From positions 39,314 to 103,313 of the forward strand of contig NZ_JBLOBF010000006.1 of the NCBI RefSeq assembly GCF_047785965.1: a DNA stretch of 64,000 nt, read 5' to 3'. A program made the position numbers and the translations under genes. Source of the DNA: Caldisericum exile_A (GTDB lineage Bacteria; Caldisericota; Caldisericia; Caldisericales; Caldisericaceae). Shown piece by piece: positions 28,125-36,440 of this stretch (its first letter is position 1; every line of letters starts with the position of its first letter). The notes beneath the pieces are model-generated. The model was given only the letters and a program-made list of their open reading frames with translations. It did not search any database and was not told where the DNA came from.

Positions 28125-28904
28125 ATGGACAAAACTATTAAGGTATCTAAAAGAATTTTTTTTGAGGCGCTGCTTGTTGCGCTTATCCCAACGCTTACTT
28201 CAATTCTAAATCAATATTTGAGTTTTAAAACAGAAATTTCATTTGTAGGCTCAACACTTACGATATTAGGTCAATATATTTTAAGTTCATTAATTCTTCT
28301 TTTAATTACCCTTATTGAAAAGAATGATGTGAAAGAGCTTTTCTTAATATCGCTTTTGTTAAATTCAATTGTTTTTATATTAAGGCTACTTGCATCAACT
28401 ATGCCAGATTTCTTATCACAGGTTTTCAATATTTTTCTTCCGATAACCTATATTGGTATTGAAACAATATTTCTTGCAAGCATTCCGTTTGTTGAAAACT
28501 TTTCCCAAATAGCCCCTTTCTATGGAATTCTTACAATTGTTGCCTTGAAGTTTATTATTAACTACTTCGTAATGGTCCCTGTATTAAACCGCCTTGAGGA
28601 TATTCACGTTGTCATTCTTCTAATTTTTGTAAGCCAGTTAATTCCTATGGTGCTTTTTGCAAGACTTCCCTTTGAATTAACCAAATATCCATTTTTTGAA
28701 GCTATTAAAAGGAGTCTTTTTGACTTCAAGAAATACTTTAGGGCTGCTACAACAGTTGGAAGCATTTATTCCATTATTGTTGCAGTAGTTTCTGTATTTG
28801 GTGCCATTGCGAGTTCCCAAATTATAATTCCTATTATTTTGAATTATATATCAGTAATAGTTTTCGTATATTTCTTTATTTGGATTTCAGAGTATGAGAG
28901 ATGA
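28125..28904 (+). CDS. Polytopic membrane protein of unknown function (Yip1-like size and layout)
   Basis: A 259-residue protein with about six predicted membrane segments (for example LTILGQYILSSLILLLITLI, FYGILTIVALKFIINYFVMV, IIIPIILNYISVIVFVYFFI) and few charged loops. I recognise no motif with catalytic residues. A Yip1-domain-type membrane protein is one possibility, but that is weak. It overlaps uvrA by 11 bases and is cotranscribed with it from the promoter at 28075-28102; this may be chance operon membership. Confidence 0.6.
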   Translation: MDKTIKVSKRIFFEALLVALIPTLTSILNQYLSFKTEISFVGSTLTILGQYILSSLILLLITLIEKNDVKELFLISLLLNSIVFILRLLASTMPDFLSQVFNIFLPITYIGIETIFLASIPFVENFSQIAPFYGILTIVALKFIINYFVMVPVLNRLEDIHVVILLIFVSQLIPMVLFARLPFELTKYPFFEAIKRSLFDFKKYFRAATTVGSIYSIIVAVVSVFGAIASSQIIIPIILNYISVIVFVYFFIWISEYER

Positions 28905-31716
28905 CATATTTATAAAGGGAGCAAGGGTTCATAATCTCAAGAACATCACCCTTACCATCCCTAGAAATAAACTTATTGTTATAACAGGTGTTTCTGGCTC
29001 GGGAAAATCTTCTCTTGCTTTTGATACAATTTACGCAGAAGGTCAAAGGCGTTACGTAGAATCTCTTTCGGCTTATGCAAGGCAATTTATAGGGCTTATG
29101 GAAAAGCCCGATGTCGATGTAATTGAGGGACTTTCTCCTGCAATTGCAATAGATCAAAAGAGTGCAAGCAAAAACCCTCGCTCAACCGTTGGCACAATGA
29201 CCGAGATTTATGATTATTTGAGGCTTCTCTATGCACGTATTGGTGTTCCACACTGCCCAAATGATGGCACTGAAATTAAAAAACAAACACCCGATGAAAT
29301 TGTAGAGCAGATTTTTAAAAATCTTGAGCATAAAAAGATTGAAATTCTTTCACCGCTTGTGAGGGGAAGAAAAGGTGAATATAAGGCGCTTTTTGAAAAA
29401 TACCTAAAAAAAGGTTATGTAAGGGTGCGTGTGGATGGAAATATGTATTCTTTGCAGGAAGAGATTCCTCTTGACAAAAACAAAAAACACGATATTGATC
29501 TTGTTGTTGATAGAGTTGTTGTAGTTTCTGAAGAAAAAAGTCGTATCGAGGATTCAATTGAGCTTGCGCTTCAAGAAGGGGAGGGGGTTGTAAAGGTAAG
29601 AGATGAAGATGGAAGAGAATATCTATACTCTTCAAAGTTTGCCTGTCCTGTATGTGGGTTTTCAATTGAAGAAATTGAGCCAAGATTATTTTCTTTTAAT
29701 TCACCGTACGGAGCATGTCCAGAGTGTATGGGACTTGGCTTTAAAATTGAACCAGATCCAGATTTGATTGTGCGCGATTGGAATTTATCCCTTGAAGAAG
29801 GCGCAATACAGATTCCAGGTTTTAGAGGCTTTGATACATACACCTTTCAAATTCTTTTGCAAGCCGCAAAAAGATACGGCATCGATACCTACAAGCCTTT
29901 GAAAGAGCTTTCAAAAGATGAGCTTGACTTGATTTTTTATGGAACTGAGGGAAAAATGCCCGTAAGAATTACATCAAAAAATGGTGAGGTTTATAGTTTT
30001 TCAACTTATTTTGAAGGAGTTGTAAATCTCCTTAAAAGGCGATACAACGAAACTGAATCTGAAAGTATGAAAGAGGAATACGAAAAATTTATGAGACGAG
30101 TTGAGTGTCCTGTTTGCCACGGAAAAAGACTCAAACCTGAAGCCCTTGCAGTGACAGTTGATGGCATAAATATTGCAGATTTAACGAGTATGTCTGTAGG
30201 GTATGCGTATAGGTTTTTCTTAAACCTTGAAAAGAAACTCACAGAAAAGGAGAGATTAATTGCTCATCAAATAATAAAAGAAATTAAAAATAGATTGAAA
30301 TTTTTGCTTGATGTGGGACTTTCTTACCTTACTTTGGATAGACCTTCGGAAACTCTTGCAGGAGGTGAAGCGCAGAGGATTCGTCTTGCAACACAAGTTG
30401 GTTCAAAGCTTGTGGGAGTTTTATATGTCCTTGATGAGCCATCAATTGGGCTTCATCCAAGAGATACTGATAAACTTTTGAATACTTTAAAGGAATTAAG
30501 GGATCTTGGCAATACTGTAATTGTTGTTGAACACGACGAAGAAACAATAAGGGAAGCAGATTACATCATAGACATTGGTCCTGGGGCAGGCGAAGAGGGT
30601 GGCTATGTCGTAAAAACTGGTTCACTTCAAGATATTATAAATGAAAAAAGATCTTTAACAGGGCAATATTTGAAAGGTGAATTGAAAATTCCAGTCCCAA
30701 CTGAAAGAAGAAAAGGGAACGGAGAATTTCTTGTTGTAAAAGGTGCAAGAGAACATAATCTCAAAAATATTGATGTTCAATTTCCTCTTCATACATTTAT
30801 TTGTGTTACAGGTGTTTCAGGCTCCGGAAAGTCAACTCTCATTTATGATATTCTTTACAAGGCGCTTATGAAGAAACTCTACAAATCAAAGGAAGAACCA
30901 GGAAAACATGACAAAATCGAAGGTGTTGAATATATTGACAAGGTAGTGATGGTTGACCAATCTCCCATTGGGAGAACACCCCGTTCAAATCCTGCAACCT
31001 ACACTGGAGCATTTACTCCCATAAGAGAGCTTTTTGCAAGTTTACCCGAAGCAAAGGCAAGGGGATATAAGGCAGGAAGATTTAGTTTTAATATCCCCGG
31101 CGGAAGGTGTGAAGCTTGTGAGGGAAATGGCTATATAAAAGTTGAAATGCAATTTTTACCTGATGTTTATGTGCCTTGTGAGGTGTGCCACGGAAAAAGA
31201 TACAACAGAGAAACTCTTGAAATAAAATACAAGGGAAAAAGTATTGCAGATGTTCTTGAAATGAGCGTTAAAGAAGCATTATCTTTCTTTGAAAATATTC
31301 CTGAAATAAAGCGAAAACTTCAATTTCTTGATGATGTAGGTTTGGGCTACATAAAATTGGGGCAATCTGCAACTACACTTTCAGGTGGAGAGGCACAACG
31401 TGTAAAACTTGCAGCAGAACTTCAAAAAAGAGGGACAGGAAGAACTGTTTACTTCCTCGATGAGCCCACAACAGGCTTGCATTTTGCGGATGTTCATAAG
31501 TTGATTGATGTTCTTCAAAGACTTGTTAATCAGGGGAATACTGTTATCATAATCGAGCATAATCTTGATGTAATTAAGTCGGCAGATTATATTATTGACC
31601 TTGGCCCCGAAGGGGGAGAGCGTGGTGGCTATATTGTGGGAACAGGTACACCTGAGGAGATTGCAAATAATCCCAGGTCCTATACAGGACAATATCTTAA
31701 AAAGGTTTTAGTATAG
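28894..31716 (+). CDS. uvrA: Excinuclease ABC subunit A
   Basis: A 940-residue UvrA with two ABC modules. First Walker A GVSGSGKSS is near residue 31 and the second, GVSGSGKST, near 640; signatures LAGGEAQRIRLATQ and LSGGEAQRVKLAAE; Walker B VLYVLDEPSIGLHPRD and TVYFLDEPTTGLHFAD. Two zinc modules are complete: CPVCGFSIEEIEP...CPECMG and CEACEGNG...CEVCHG. It locates bulky DNA lesions for UvrB/UvrC. It starts inside the end of the membrane-protein gene. No terminator was found at its 3' end. Confidence 0.97.
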   Translation: MRDDIFIKGARVHNLKNITLTIPRNKLIVITGVSGSGKSSLAFDTIYAEGQRRYVESLSAYARQFIGLMEKPDVDVIEGLSPAIAIDQKSASKNPRSTVGTMTEIYDYLRLLYARIGVPHCPNDGTEIKKQTPDEIVEQIFKNLEHKKIEILSPLVRGRKGEYKALFEKYLKKGYVRVRVDGNMYSLQEEIPLDKNKKHDIDLVVDRVVVVSEEKSRIEDSIELALQEGEGVVKVRDEDGREYLYSSKFACPVCGFSIEEIEPRLFSFNSPYGACPECMGLGFKIEPDPDLIVRDWNLSLEEGAIQIPGFRGFDTYTFQILLQAAKRYGIDTYKPLKELSKDELDLIFYGTEGKMPVRITSKNGEVYSFSTYFEGVVNLLKRRYNETESESMKEEYEKFMRRVECPVCHGKRLKPEALAVTVDGINIADLTSMSVGYAYRFFLNLEKKLTEKERLIAHQIIKEIKNRLKFLLDVGLSYLTLDRPSETLAGGEAQRIRLATQVGSKLVGVLYVLDEPSIGLHPRDTDKLLNTLKELRDLGNTVIVVEHDEETIREADYIIDIGPGAGEEGGYVVKTGSLQDIINEKRSLTGQYLKGELKIPVPTERRKGNGEFLVVKGAREHNLKNIDVQFPLHTFICVTGVSGSGKSTLIYDILYKALMKKLYKSKEEPGKHDKIEGVEYIDKVVMVDQSPIGRTPRSNPATYTGAFTPIRELFASLPEAKARGYKAGRFSFNIPGGRCEACEGNGYIKVEMQFLPDVYVPCEVCHGKRYNRETLEIKYKGKSIADVLEMSVKEALSFFENIPEIKRKLQFLDDVGLGYIKLGQSATTLSGGEAQRVKLAAELQKRGTGRTVYFLDEPTTGLHFADVHKLIDVLQRLVNQGNTVIIIEHNLDVIKSADYIIDLGPEGGERGGYIVGTGTPEEIANNPRSYTGQYLKKVLV

Positions 31717-32060
31717 AGAAATTATTAATAAGCAAATCTAAAAGAGCTGTGTCTCTCATCTCATCCATTATAACGAGATCTTTAAAAAACATCGCCTCAA
31801 AATACTCTTTAAGGATCTTTCTTTCAGACTAATTTTTGCGAAGTTCGACTCCTTAAAACCCCCAATGCTAAGAATTCAGAAAAGCTTCGTCTCAGTATCA
31901 CCTTTTTTCGGTTGTAAGAATGCCATTTTCAAAATCAGAAGGGGTTGCCTTTAGGAATTCTTTTTTCTTCCAACCTTTTTATGCATTTCTAATTTGTATA
32001 AATCACTTCTTTAAGAGTTTCTGTATCCATTTCCCCTAAAAAGTATTTTGACATATGTTT
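31717..32060 (-). pseudogene. Remnant of a DUF4143-type AAA ATPase gene
   Basis: Between uvrA and the HD gene no intact frame exists, but minus-strand reading gives recognisable fragments in different frames broken by stops and shifts. KEYFEAMFFKDLVIMDEMRD (about 31750-31830) matches the conserved start of the DUF4143 domain of archaeal-type ATPases. Just upstream SFSEFLALG and then GGF-like residues in another frame correspond to its FxEFLxxGG motif. A possible N-terminal piece, MSKYFLGEMDTETLKEVI, lies near 32052. I infer a decayed gene of this family, with at least two frameshifts and several stops. Confidence 0.5.
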
Positions 32061-32090
32061 TTCCTTTTTCAAAGGAAGAATTAGACAATT

Positions 32091-33644
32091 TTATGATAAT
32101 TTATCCTTCTCAAAGGGACGATTTGAAGCGGGGTAATTCTTAAGCGTTTCTGTTTGTTTAGCTTGTATGATGCGGTTAAATGCAATTACCCTTCCTAAAG
32201 TCATTGGTCTTGTTATAACAAAGTGATTGAGAACTTTTTTGTAAGAGTGAGTTTTTCTATAATATCTCAAAAACATCTTTGACATCTCAATTGGCGATGG
32301 GGGTCTTATAGGTGAAGTGATAAGGTCAAAATACTCTTCAATTTGAGGCTCGATCTCCTTTGATGAATGCACTTTTAAAAATTTTCTTATTTCCTCGATT
32401 GTTGGCTTTGCGTCTAAGTGTTTTTTAAGACGCTTTAATTCTACAAGTTTTTTGAGAAATTTTATAAAATTTATTCTATCTTTCAAAACGCCATTTGAAA
32501 CATTTCTTATGTGTCTTGTAAAGCTTTTAAGCTTTTTTGACAACTCTTCCTTTTCTTTAAGGAGTGCAAAGTATATGACTTTTTTAACATCTTTAATTGC
32601 CTTACTATAAGTGTAGTCTTTTTTTATGTCCTCTACATTTTTTACCTTAAGGGACAGCAAGTATTCCTTATATTTTGGAAAAAGATCGTAAGGGTCTCTT
32701 ATCACTTCAAAATCGTTAATAAGTTCTTTAAGCCCTTTTTTAATTTTTTTGTTTGAAAGTCCTGGATATGGAAATACAATAAAATCGTTATTTGCAATGA
32801 TAACATTTGACAATGCAAAATCTTCTTCAACAAGCGTTTTGCTTGTTGAATAGCACTTAGCAAACGAATATTTCACTTCTGAAAAATTCTTTGGGAAAGG
32901 TATGCCGAATTTAAAATACGCGCTTAGATACATCTTAAAAAGTGTTGAAGTAGCAAGTGAATGATCAAATAACGTTATATCGTTTGCAAAAAGGCGTGTT
33001 TCAGAAAGAGTTTTTAAGAAAGGTTCTTTTAGGTATTCAAAGAGCTTCCTTCTAAAGGAAATAATATCAAAATTTTTGCTTCCAAATCCTGCCTCAATAA
33101 GTGCAGAATTAAGTTTATTATAAAGTTCAATCCTTAGAGAATCAAGCTTCTCAATTTCAACTCTTTCTTTCATTTCAAAAAATCTATCAATAAATACCTC
33201 TTTATATCCCTGTTTCCGAGAATCAAGTGGGTTTGACGCATCCATATGGTCAAGAGTTTTAAGAAGTTCCATAATTTTGTAGTCCTCAATTTTGTCTTTA
33301 AGATTACACGGAGGGCTTCTGAGACATCTATTGCAACCATGATGAGCGCAAATCATATGGATTAGGTAAAAATCAGTTTCAAATGGCAAAGTGTGAGGGT
33401 CAATTTGAAGGAGTTCATATACCTCAACATTGAGAAATTTCCACAAGGTTTCTGGGACTCTTTTAAGCGAAAAATCAATGTAAAGAATTTGTCCGTGAAA
33501 ATCGAGTCCTTTTATGTCTTTTGCCTTTGATGTGATAAAGTATCTTGAAAGTTTTCCGATGTCGTGTAAGAATGTTCCACTTTCAAGAAGAAGTATTAAG
33601 TTCCTAACAGTTCTACTATCACTTGAAGAAGACTTTTCCATCAA
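32091..33644 (-). CDS. HD-domain protein with Cas10-like N-terminal motifs
   Basis: A 517-residue protein. The HD site is assembled from FLHDIGK (His27-Asp28), AHHG (His101-His102) and LDHMDAS (Asp135). A cysteine cluster (Cys99, 104, 107, 113) follows the HH. A second motif, FANDITLFDHSLATSTLFK (Asp227-His228), resembles the 'ADT...DHS..TA' segment of Cas10/Cmr2 proteins. No GGDD cyclase motif is present, and the C-terminal ~200 residues are helical and lysine-rich with no family I know. There is no CRISPR array or other cas gene in the window. It overlaps the radical-SAM gene upstream by 26 bases. Likely a phosphohydrolase or nuclease acting on nucleotides or nucleic acid; substrate unknown. 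Confidence 0.55.
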   Translation of the reverse strand: MMEKSSSSDSRTVRNLILLLESGTFLHDIGKLSRYFITSKAKDIKGLDFHGQILYIDFSLKRVPETLWKFLNVEVYELLQIDPHTLPFETDFYLIHMICAHHGCNRCLRSPPCNLKDKIEDYKIMELLKTLDHMDASNPLDSRKQGYKEVFIDRFFEMKERVEIEKLDSLRIELYNKLNSALIEAGFGSKNFDIISFRRKLFEYLKEPFLKTLSETRLFANDITLFDHSLATSTLFKMYLSAYFKFGIPFPKNFSEVKYSFAKCYSTSKTLVEEDFALSNVIIANNDFIVFPYPGLSNKKIKKGLKELINDFEVIRDPYDLFPKYKEYLLSLKVKNVEDIKKDYTYSKAIKDVKKVIYFALLKEKEELSKKLKSFTRHIRNVSNGVLKDRINFIKFLKKLVELKRLKKHLDAKPTIEEIRKFLKVHSSKEIEPQIEEYFDLITSPIRPPSPIEMSKMFLRYYRKTHSYKKVLNHFVITRPMTLGRVIAFNRIIQAKQTETLKNYPASNRPFEKDKLS

Positions 33645-34629
33645 TAACTACTTTAACAAAGTCATTGAAGACAAAGCTTGTATCCTCTGGCTTCACAGGA
33701 AAATTGTAGAGAGGTCCTGTAGGTGTTTCGTTATAGAATGGTCTATTGCAATTTGGACATCCTTGAGTTATGTAGTTTGAAGGGTCCGTAACAAGCTCAA
33801 GAATCTTTTCTTTCGTGAAATCGATTTTAGCACCTATTAGTATGCCATTTTCAAAAATTGGTTCAAAAGGAATACGCTTAAAAAACAGTGCCCTTATAAA
33901 TTGGAACTTCCTGTATCGTCCGATTGGGACTTTTTGATGTTTTTCTAACAGTGTTCCTTTAACAGGTGTGAATGAAAACAACGATATAAGCACATTACCA
34001 TCAAAGAACTTTTTCATTGCATCGTATAGTTCAAAATCTGTTTCATTCAATCCAACAATAATATGAGTTGTAATTTTTCCTTTAAATTCTTTTCCTACAT
34101 CAAGAATAAAGGAAAATGTCTTTTCAAAATTTCCCCCTCGAATTTTAGAAAAGTCTTCTTTTGAAACAACATCAATGGGAAGGCCAATGCGTTCTACTCC
34201 CAGAGAAAAAAGCTCTCTTATGCGATTAATATTTGGCTCTCTTATTGAAATTGAGATTGGGACATTTAATTCTGCATCGTTTAAGACTTTTAAGAACCCT
34301 ATAAGATTTTCGTAGTAGTTTTTTCCATTTACAACTTGAAAGCAAATCCTCTTGTAGTCATCTTTGTGCTTTATGAGTGCATCAAGCACATTTTCAAATT
34401 TTTCTTTAGGCCAGGTTACCCTCGATAGATTTTCAAAGTTTGCCTTTGATTCTTTTGCCTGTGCACAGTAAAGACAATTATATAAACAATGTTCCTCAAC
34501 CATTAGGTAAATAGTTGTAGGCTTTGCAAAAACTTTTACATTCCTTAATCCAAGCAATGCGAGGCTTCCAATTGAAACTCTTATGTCTTTTTTAAGTACC
34601 TCTTCCTTAGATAAGGGCACAACATTCAT
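33619..34629 (-). CDS. Radical SAM protein, biotin-synthase-like; candidate LipS1-type lipoyl synthase subunit
   Basis: A 336-residue radical-SAM enzyme. The cluster motif CLYNCLYCAQAKESKANFE (near residue 50) is BioB/LipA-like, SRVTWP follows, and a C-terminal second cysteine motif with a conserved tail, QGCPNCNRPFYNETPTGP, suggests an auxiliary iron-sulfur cluster. Paired, separately encoded radical-SAM proteins of this sort were described in Thermococcus as LipS1/LipS2, which together insert two sulfurs into octanoyl-protein. The pairing with the next gene and the shared overlap support this, but I cannot align them here; an unrelated sulfur-insertion enzyme is possible. It overlaps the upstream gene by 23 bases. 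Confidence 0.55.
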   Translation of the reverse strand: MNVVPLSKEEVLKKDIRVSIGSLALLGLRNVKVFAKPTTIYLMVEEHCLYNCLYCAQAKESKANFENLSRVTWPKEKFENVLDALIKHKDDYKRICFQVVNGKNYYENLIGFLKVLNDAELNVPISISIREPNINRIRELFSLGVERIGLPIDVVSKEDFSKIRGGNFEKTFSFILDVGKEFKGKITTHIIVGLNETDFELYDAMKKFFDGNVLISLFSFTPVKGTLLEKHQKVPIGRYRKFQFIRALFFKRIPFEPIFENGILIGAKIDFTKEKILELVTDPSNYITQGCPNCNRPFYNETPTGPLYNFPVKPEDTSFVFNDFVKVVIDGKVFFK

Positions 34630-35482
34630 TGAAAATCCTCACTTCTTCCCCCTGTTCTTTTAAAAGGTCTCTTAAAGATTTTGATGGAAGGACAAATCCC
34701 TTTACGCCCAACTTGTATGCCTCAACATCGAGAAGTTCTCTATATTCTCCAAATGGTCTCATACAACCCAAAAAAAGTGTAGTTGTGCGTGATGTCCTTC
34801 TATAGGCTTTATCAACCATTTTTAATACTTTGTCTAAATCTGGTACAGGACAATTTTCAAAAGGGGTTCCTTTTGTTGGAATAAAGACATCTATTACTAT
34901 AAGTGTTGGCTTTATAAATGCAAGTTCGTCGATTGTATCTTCTTCTCCTTCGTCAATCTCACCACATTTGATTCCCAATGTTATATGCGGCACAACGCGG
35001 GACTGTGGAAGACCTTCCTCATTTTCAATACGCCCTCCAATAATTCTTCTCATAAGAAGGTAAGTTTTTTCAAAATCTTCTTTTGTTTTGTCCTTTAAAT
35101 GATATACCTCTTGAATTACTCTATCATCATAAACAAAATCAAAGGATATTCTTTCAACATAAGGTTTTATTGCTCTTATCTCTTCTTCACTTAGCAGTCC
35201 TGTATGGAAATTTAATTTAAGTCCCATAGAGTGTACCTTTTTTATAAAGTCCATATGTTCAAGTATAGGCACCTTTCCATCTTTTGTTGAGCCACCTGAA
35301 ATGAGAATGCTTTTAAACCTTCCTGGATGATTTTCAAGAATTTCAAGGATTTGCTCTTTTGTTTTCATTCTCGAAAGATACCGAGCATTACAGTGATTGC
35401 AGTTAAGAGAACATGCAGTCCCCGTTAAACTTACTTCAAGAGTTTCTCTTGATGGATAAAAGAAAAATACCATTTTTAGCAC
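34607..35482 (-). CDS. Radical SAM protein; candidate LipS2-type lipoyl synthase subunit
   Basis: A 291-residue radical-SAM protein with the cluster motif CSLNCNHCNARYLSRM near residue 24, the SAM motif SILISGGSTKDGKVP and a late IKCGEIDEGEEDTIDEL region. It ends in a cysteine pair, FNECCALI, which may bind a second cluster. It is encoded immediately upstream of, and overlaps, the biotin-synthase-like gene; the two would be made in equal amounts and act together. Assignment to LipS2 is inferred from the pairing and from the general form of both proteins. Confidence 0.5.
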   Translation of the reverse strand: MLKMVFFFYPSRETLEVSLTGTACSLNCNHCNARYLSRMKTKEQILEILENHPGRFKSILISGGSTKDGKVPILEHMDFIKKVHSMGLKLNFHTGLLSEEEIRAIKPYVERISFDFVYDDRVIQEVYHLKDKTKEDFEKTYLLMRRIIGGRIENEEGLPQSRVVPHITLGIKCGEIDEGEEDTIDELAFIKPTLIVIDVFIPTKGTPFENCPVPDLDKVLKMVDKAYRRTSRTTTLFLGCMRPFGEYRELLDVEAYKLGVKGFVLPSKSLRDLLKEQGEEVRIFNECCALI

Positions 35483-35486
35483 CTAC

Positions 35487-35732
35487 TTATGGTTTAGGGC
35501 ACGCATTTGAAAGTGTTATCACGAAAACAAAATGAACTTTACCTTCAAACTGCTTTATAACTTCATTAAATGCCTTAAAAATTGTTTCAGAATCCCCGTA
35601 TGTAACAGAACTTGTTGCCCCAACTGTAACATCAAGGCCAAAACTTTTCACGATACGAACTGCTTCATACACATAATCGCCGTAATTTTCTACCTTTAAA
35701 GGATATACTGAAAATTGTGCAGTTATAAGCAT
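35487..35732 (-). CDS. MTH1187/YkoF-type small thiamine-binding-like protein
   Basis: An 81-residue protein beginning MLITAQFSVYPLKVENYGDYVYEAV with VTVGATSSVTYGDSETIFKAFNEV, which matches the MTH1187/DUF77 ferredoxin-like fold. Relatives bind thiamine or related small molecules and form tetramers. It is a little shorter than the typical ~100 residues. Overlap by ten bases with the methyltransferase and four bases from the radical-SAM gene place it in the middle of the operon. Confidence 0.7.
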   Translation of the reverse strand: MLITAQFSVYPLKVENYGDYVYEAVRIVKSFGLDVTVGATSSVTYGDSETIFKAFNEVIKQFEGKVHFVFVITLSNACPKP

Positions 35733-36406
35733 TTTATGCCTCCTCCTATAAGCAATGCCCCGAAGGGCTTAAGATATTTTCTTCCAAATTTCTCAAGTGC
35801 ATTTGCCCTATCCAGAATAAACTTTGGAGGTGATGGATTAAAGAAAACGGAAGAATTTACTTCCACATTACATAAGTGTTTCTTCAAGAGGTTTTTAAGT
35901 TCCCAAAAATTATAGAAATGCATTCCTTTAAAAAGATCATTCGGATCAAATAATCCTCTTATCCTTCTTGATATGCCATAGAGAGAAATTGCATTCAAGA
36001 CTGCAACAACAATTTTACCTTCAGGCTTTGCAACACGCACCATTTCACCCACAAATTTTTCAGGGTTTTTTGAATTTTCCATTGATGTCATAGACAAGAC
36101 AATGTCAAAAGAATTTTCCTCAAATGGAATTGCTTCGCCATAACCAAACTTTACTTCAAAACCGCGAGACTTTGCAATCTTAAGCATATTTTCCGCAGGA
36201 TCAATACCTATTACATCTGCTCCTCTTTTTCTAAATTCCATAGCAAATAAACCAGTTCCTATACCAACTTCAAGTATCTTTTTGCCTTTAATTTCTCCCA
36301 TCGCCTCTAAAAGAGCATTTAATTCCAATTCTTTTACGATGCGCCCAACTGGAGTTTCAAACCATTTGTCATACTCATTTGCGATTTCATTAAATTTTTC
36401 TTCCAT
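35723..36406 (-). CDS. Class I SAM-dependent methyltransferase (UbiE/Methyltransf_11 type)
   Basis: A 227-residue methyltransferase. Motif I is KILEVGIGTGLFAMEF, motif II VIGIDPAENMLKIAK, and FDIVLSMTSMENSKNPEKF is the post-II region. Substrate unknown; the family includes quinone, arsenite and small-molecule methyltransferases. It is the first gene of the five-gene operon methyltransferase-MTH1187-two radical SAM-HD, with a separate likely leaderless promoter in the 34-base gap after reverse gyrase. Confidence 0.8.
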   Translation of the reverse strand: MEEKFNEIANEYDKWFETPVGRIVKELELNALLEAMGEIKGKKILEVGIGTGLFAMEFRKRGADVIGIDPAENMLKIAKSRGFEVKFGYGEAIPFEENSFDIVLSMTSMENSKNPEKFVGEMVRVAKPEGKIVVAVLNAISLYGISRRIRGLFDPNDLFKGMHFYNFWELKNLLKKHLCNVEVNSSVFFNPSPPKFILDRANALEKFGRKYLKPFGALLIGGGIKCL

Positions 36407-36412
36407 AACTCA

Positions 36413-36418
36413 ATTATA
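36413..36418 (-). promoter_or_regulatory. -10 element of a leaderless promoter for the methyltransferase operon
   Basis: On the minus strand a perfect TATAAT is followed after six bases by the ATG at 36406. No Shine-Dalgarno sequence lies between. A clear -35 was not found. It allows the downstream five genes to be transcribed apart from reverse gyrase. Confidence 0.5.
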
Positions 36419-36440
36419 ACATAACTTTAGTAAACATTAC

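Noticed and set aside
32091..33644. Calling the HD protein a true Cas10
   Set aside because: The GGDD cyclase motif is missing and no CRISPR array, Csm or Cmr genes are present, so only a partial likeness is claimed.
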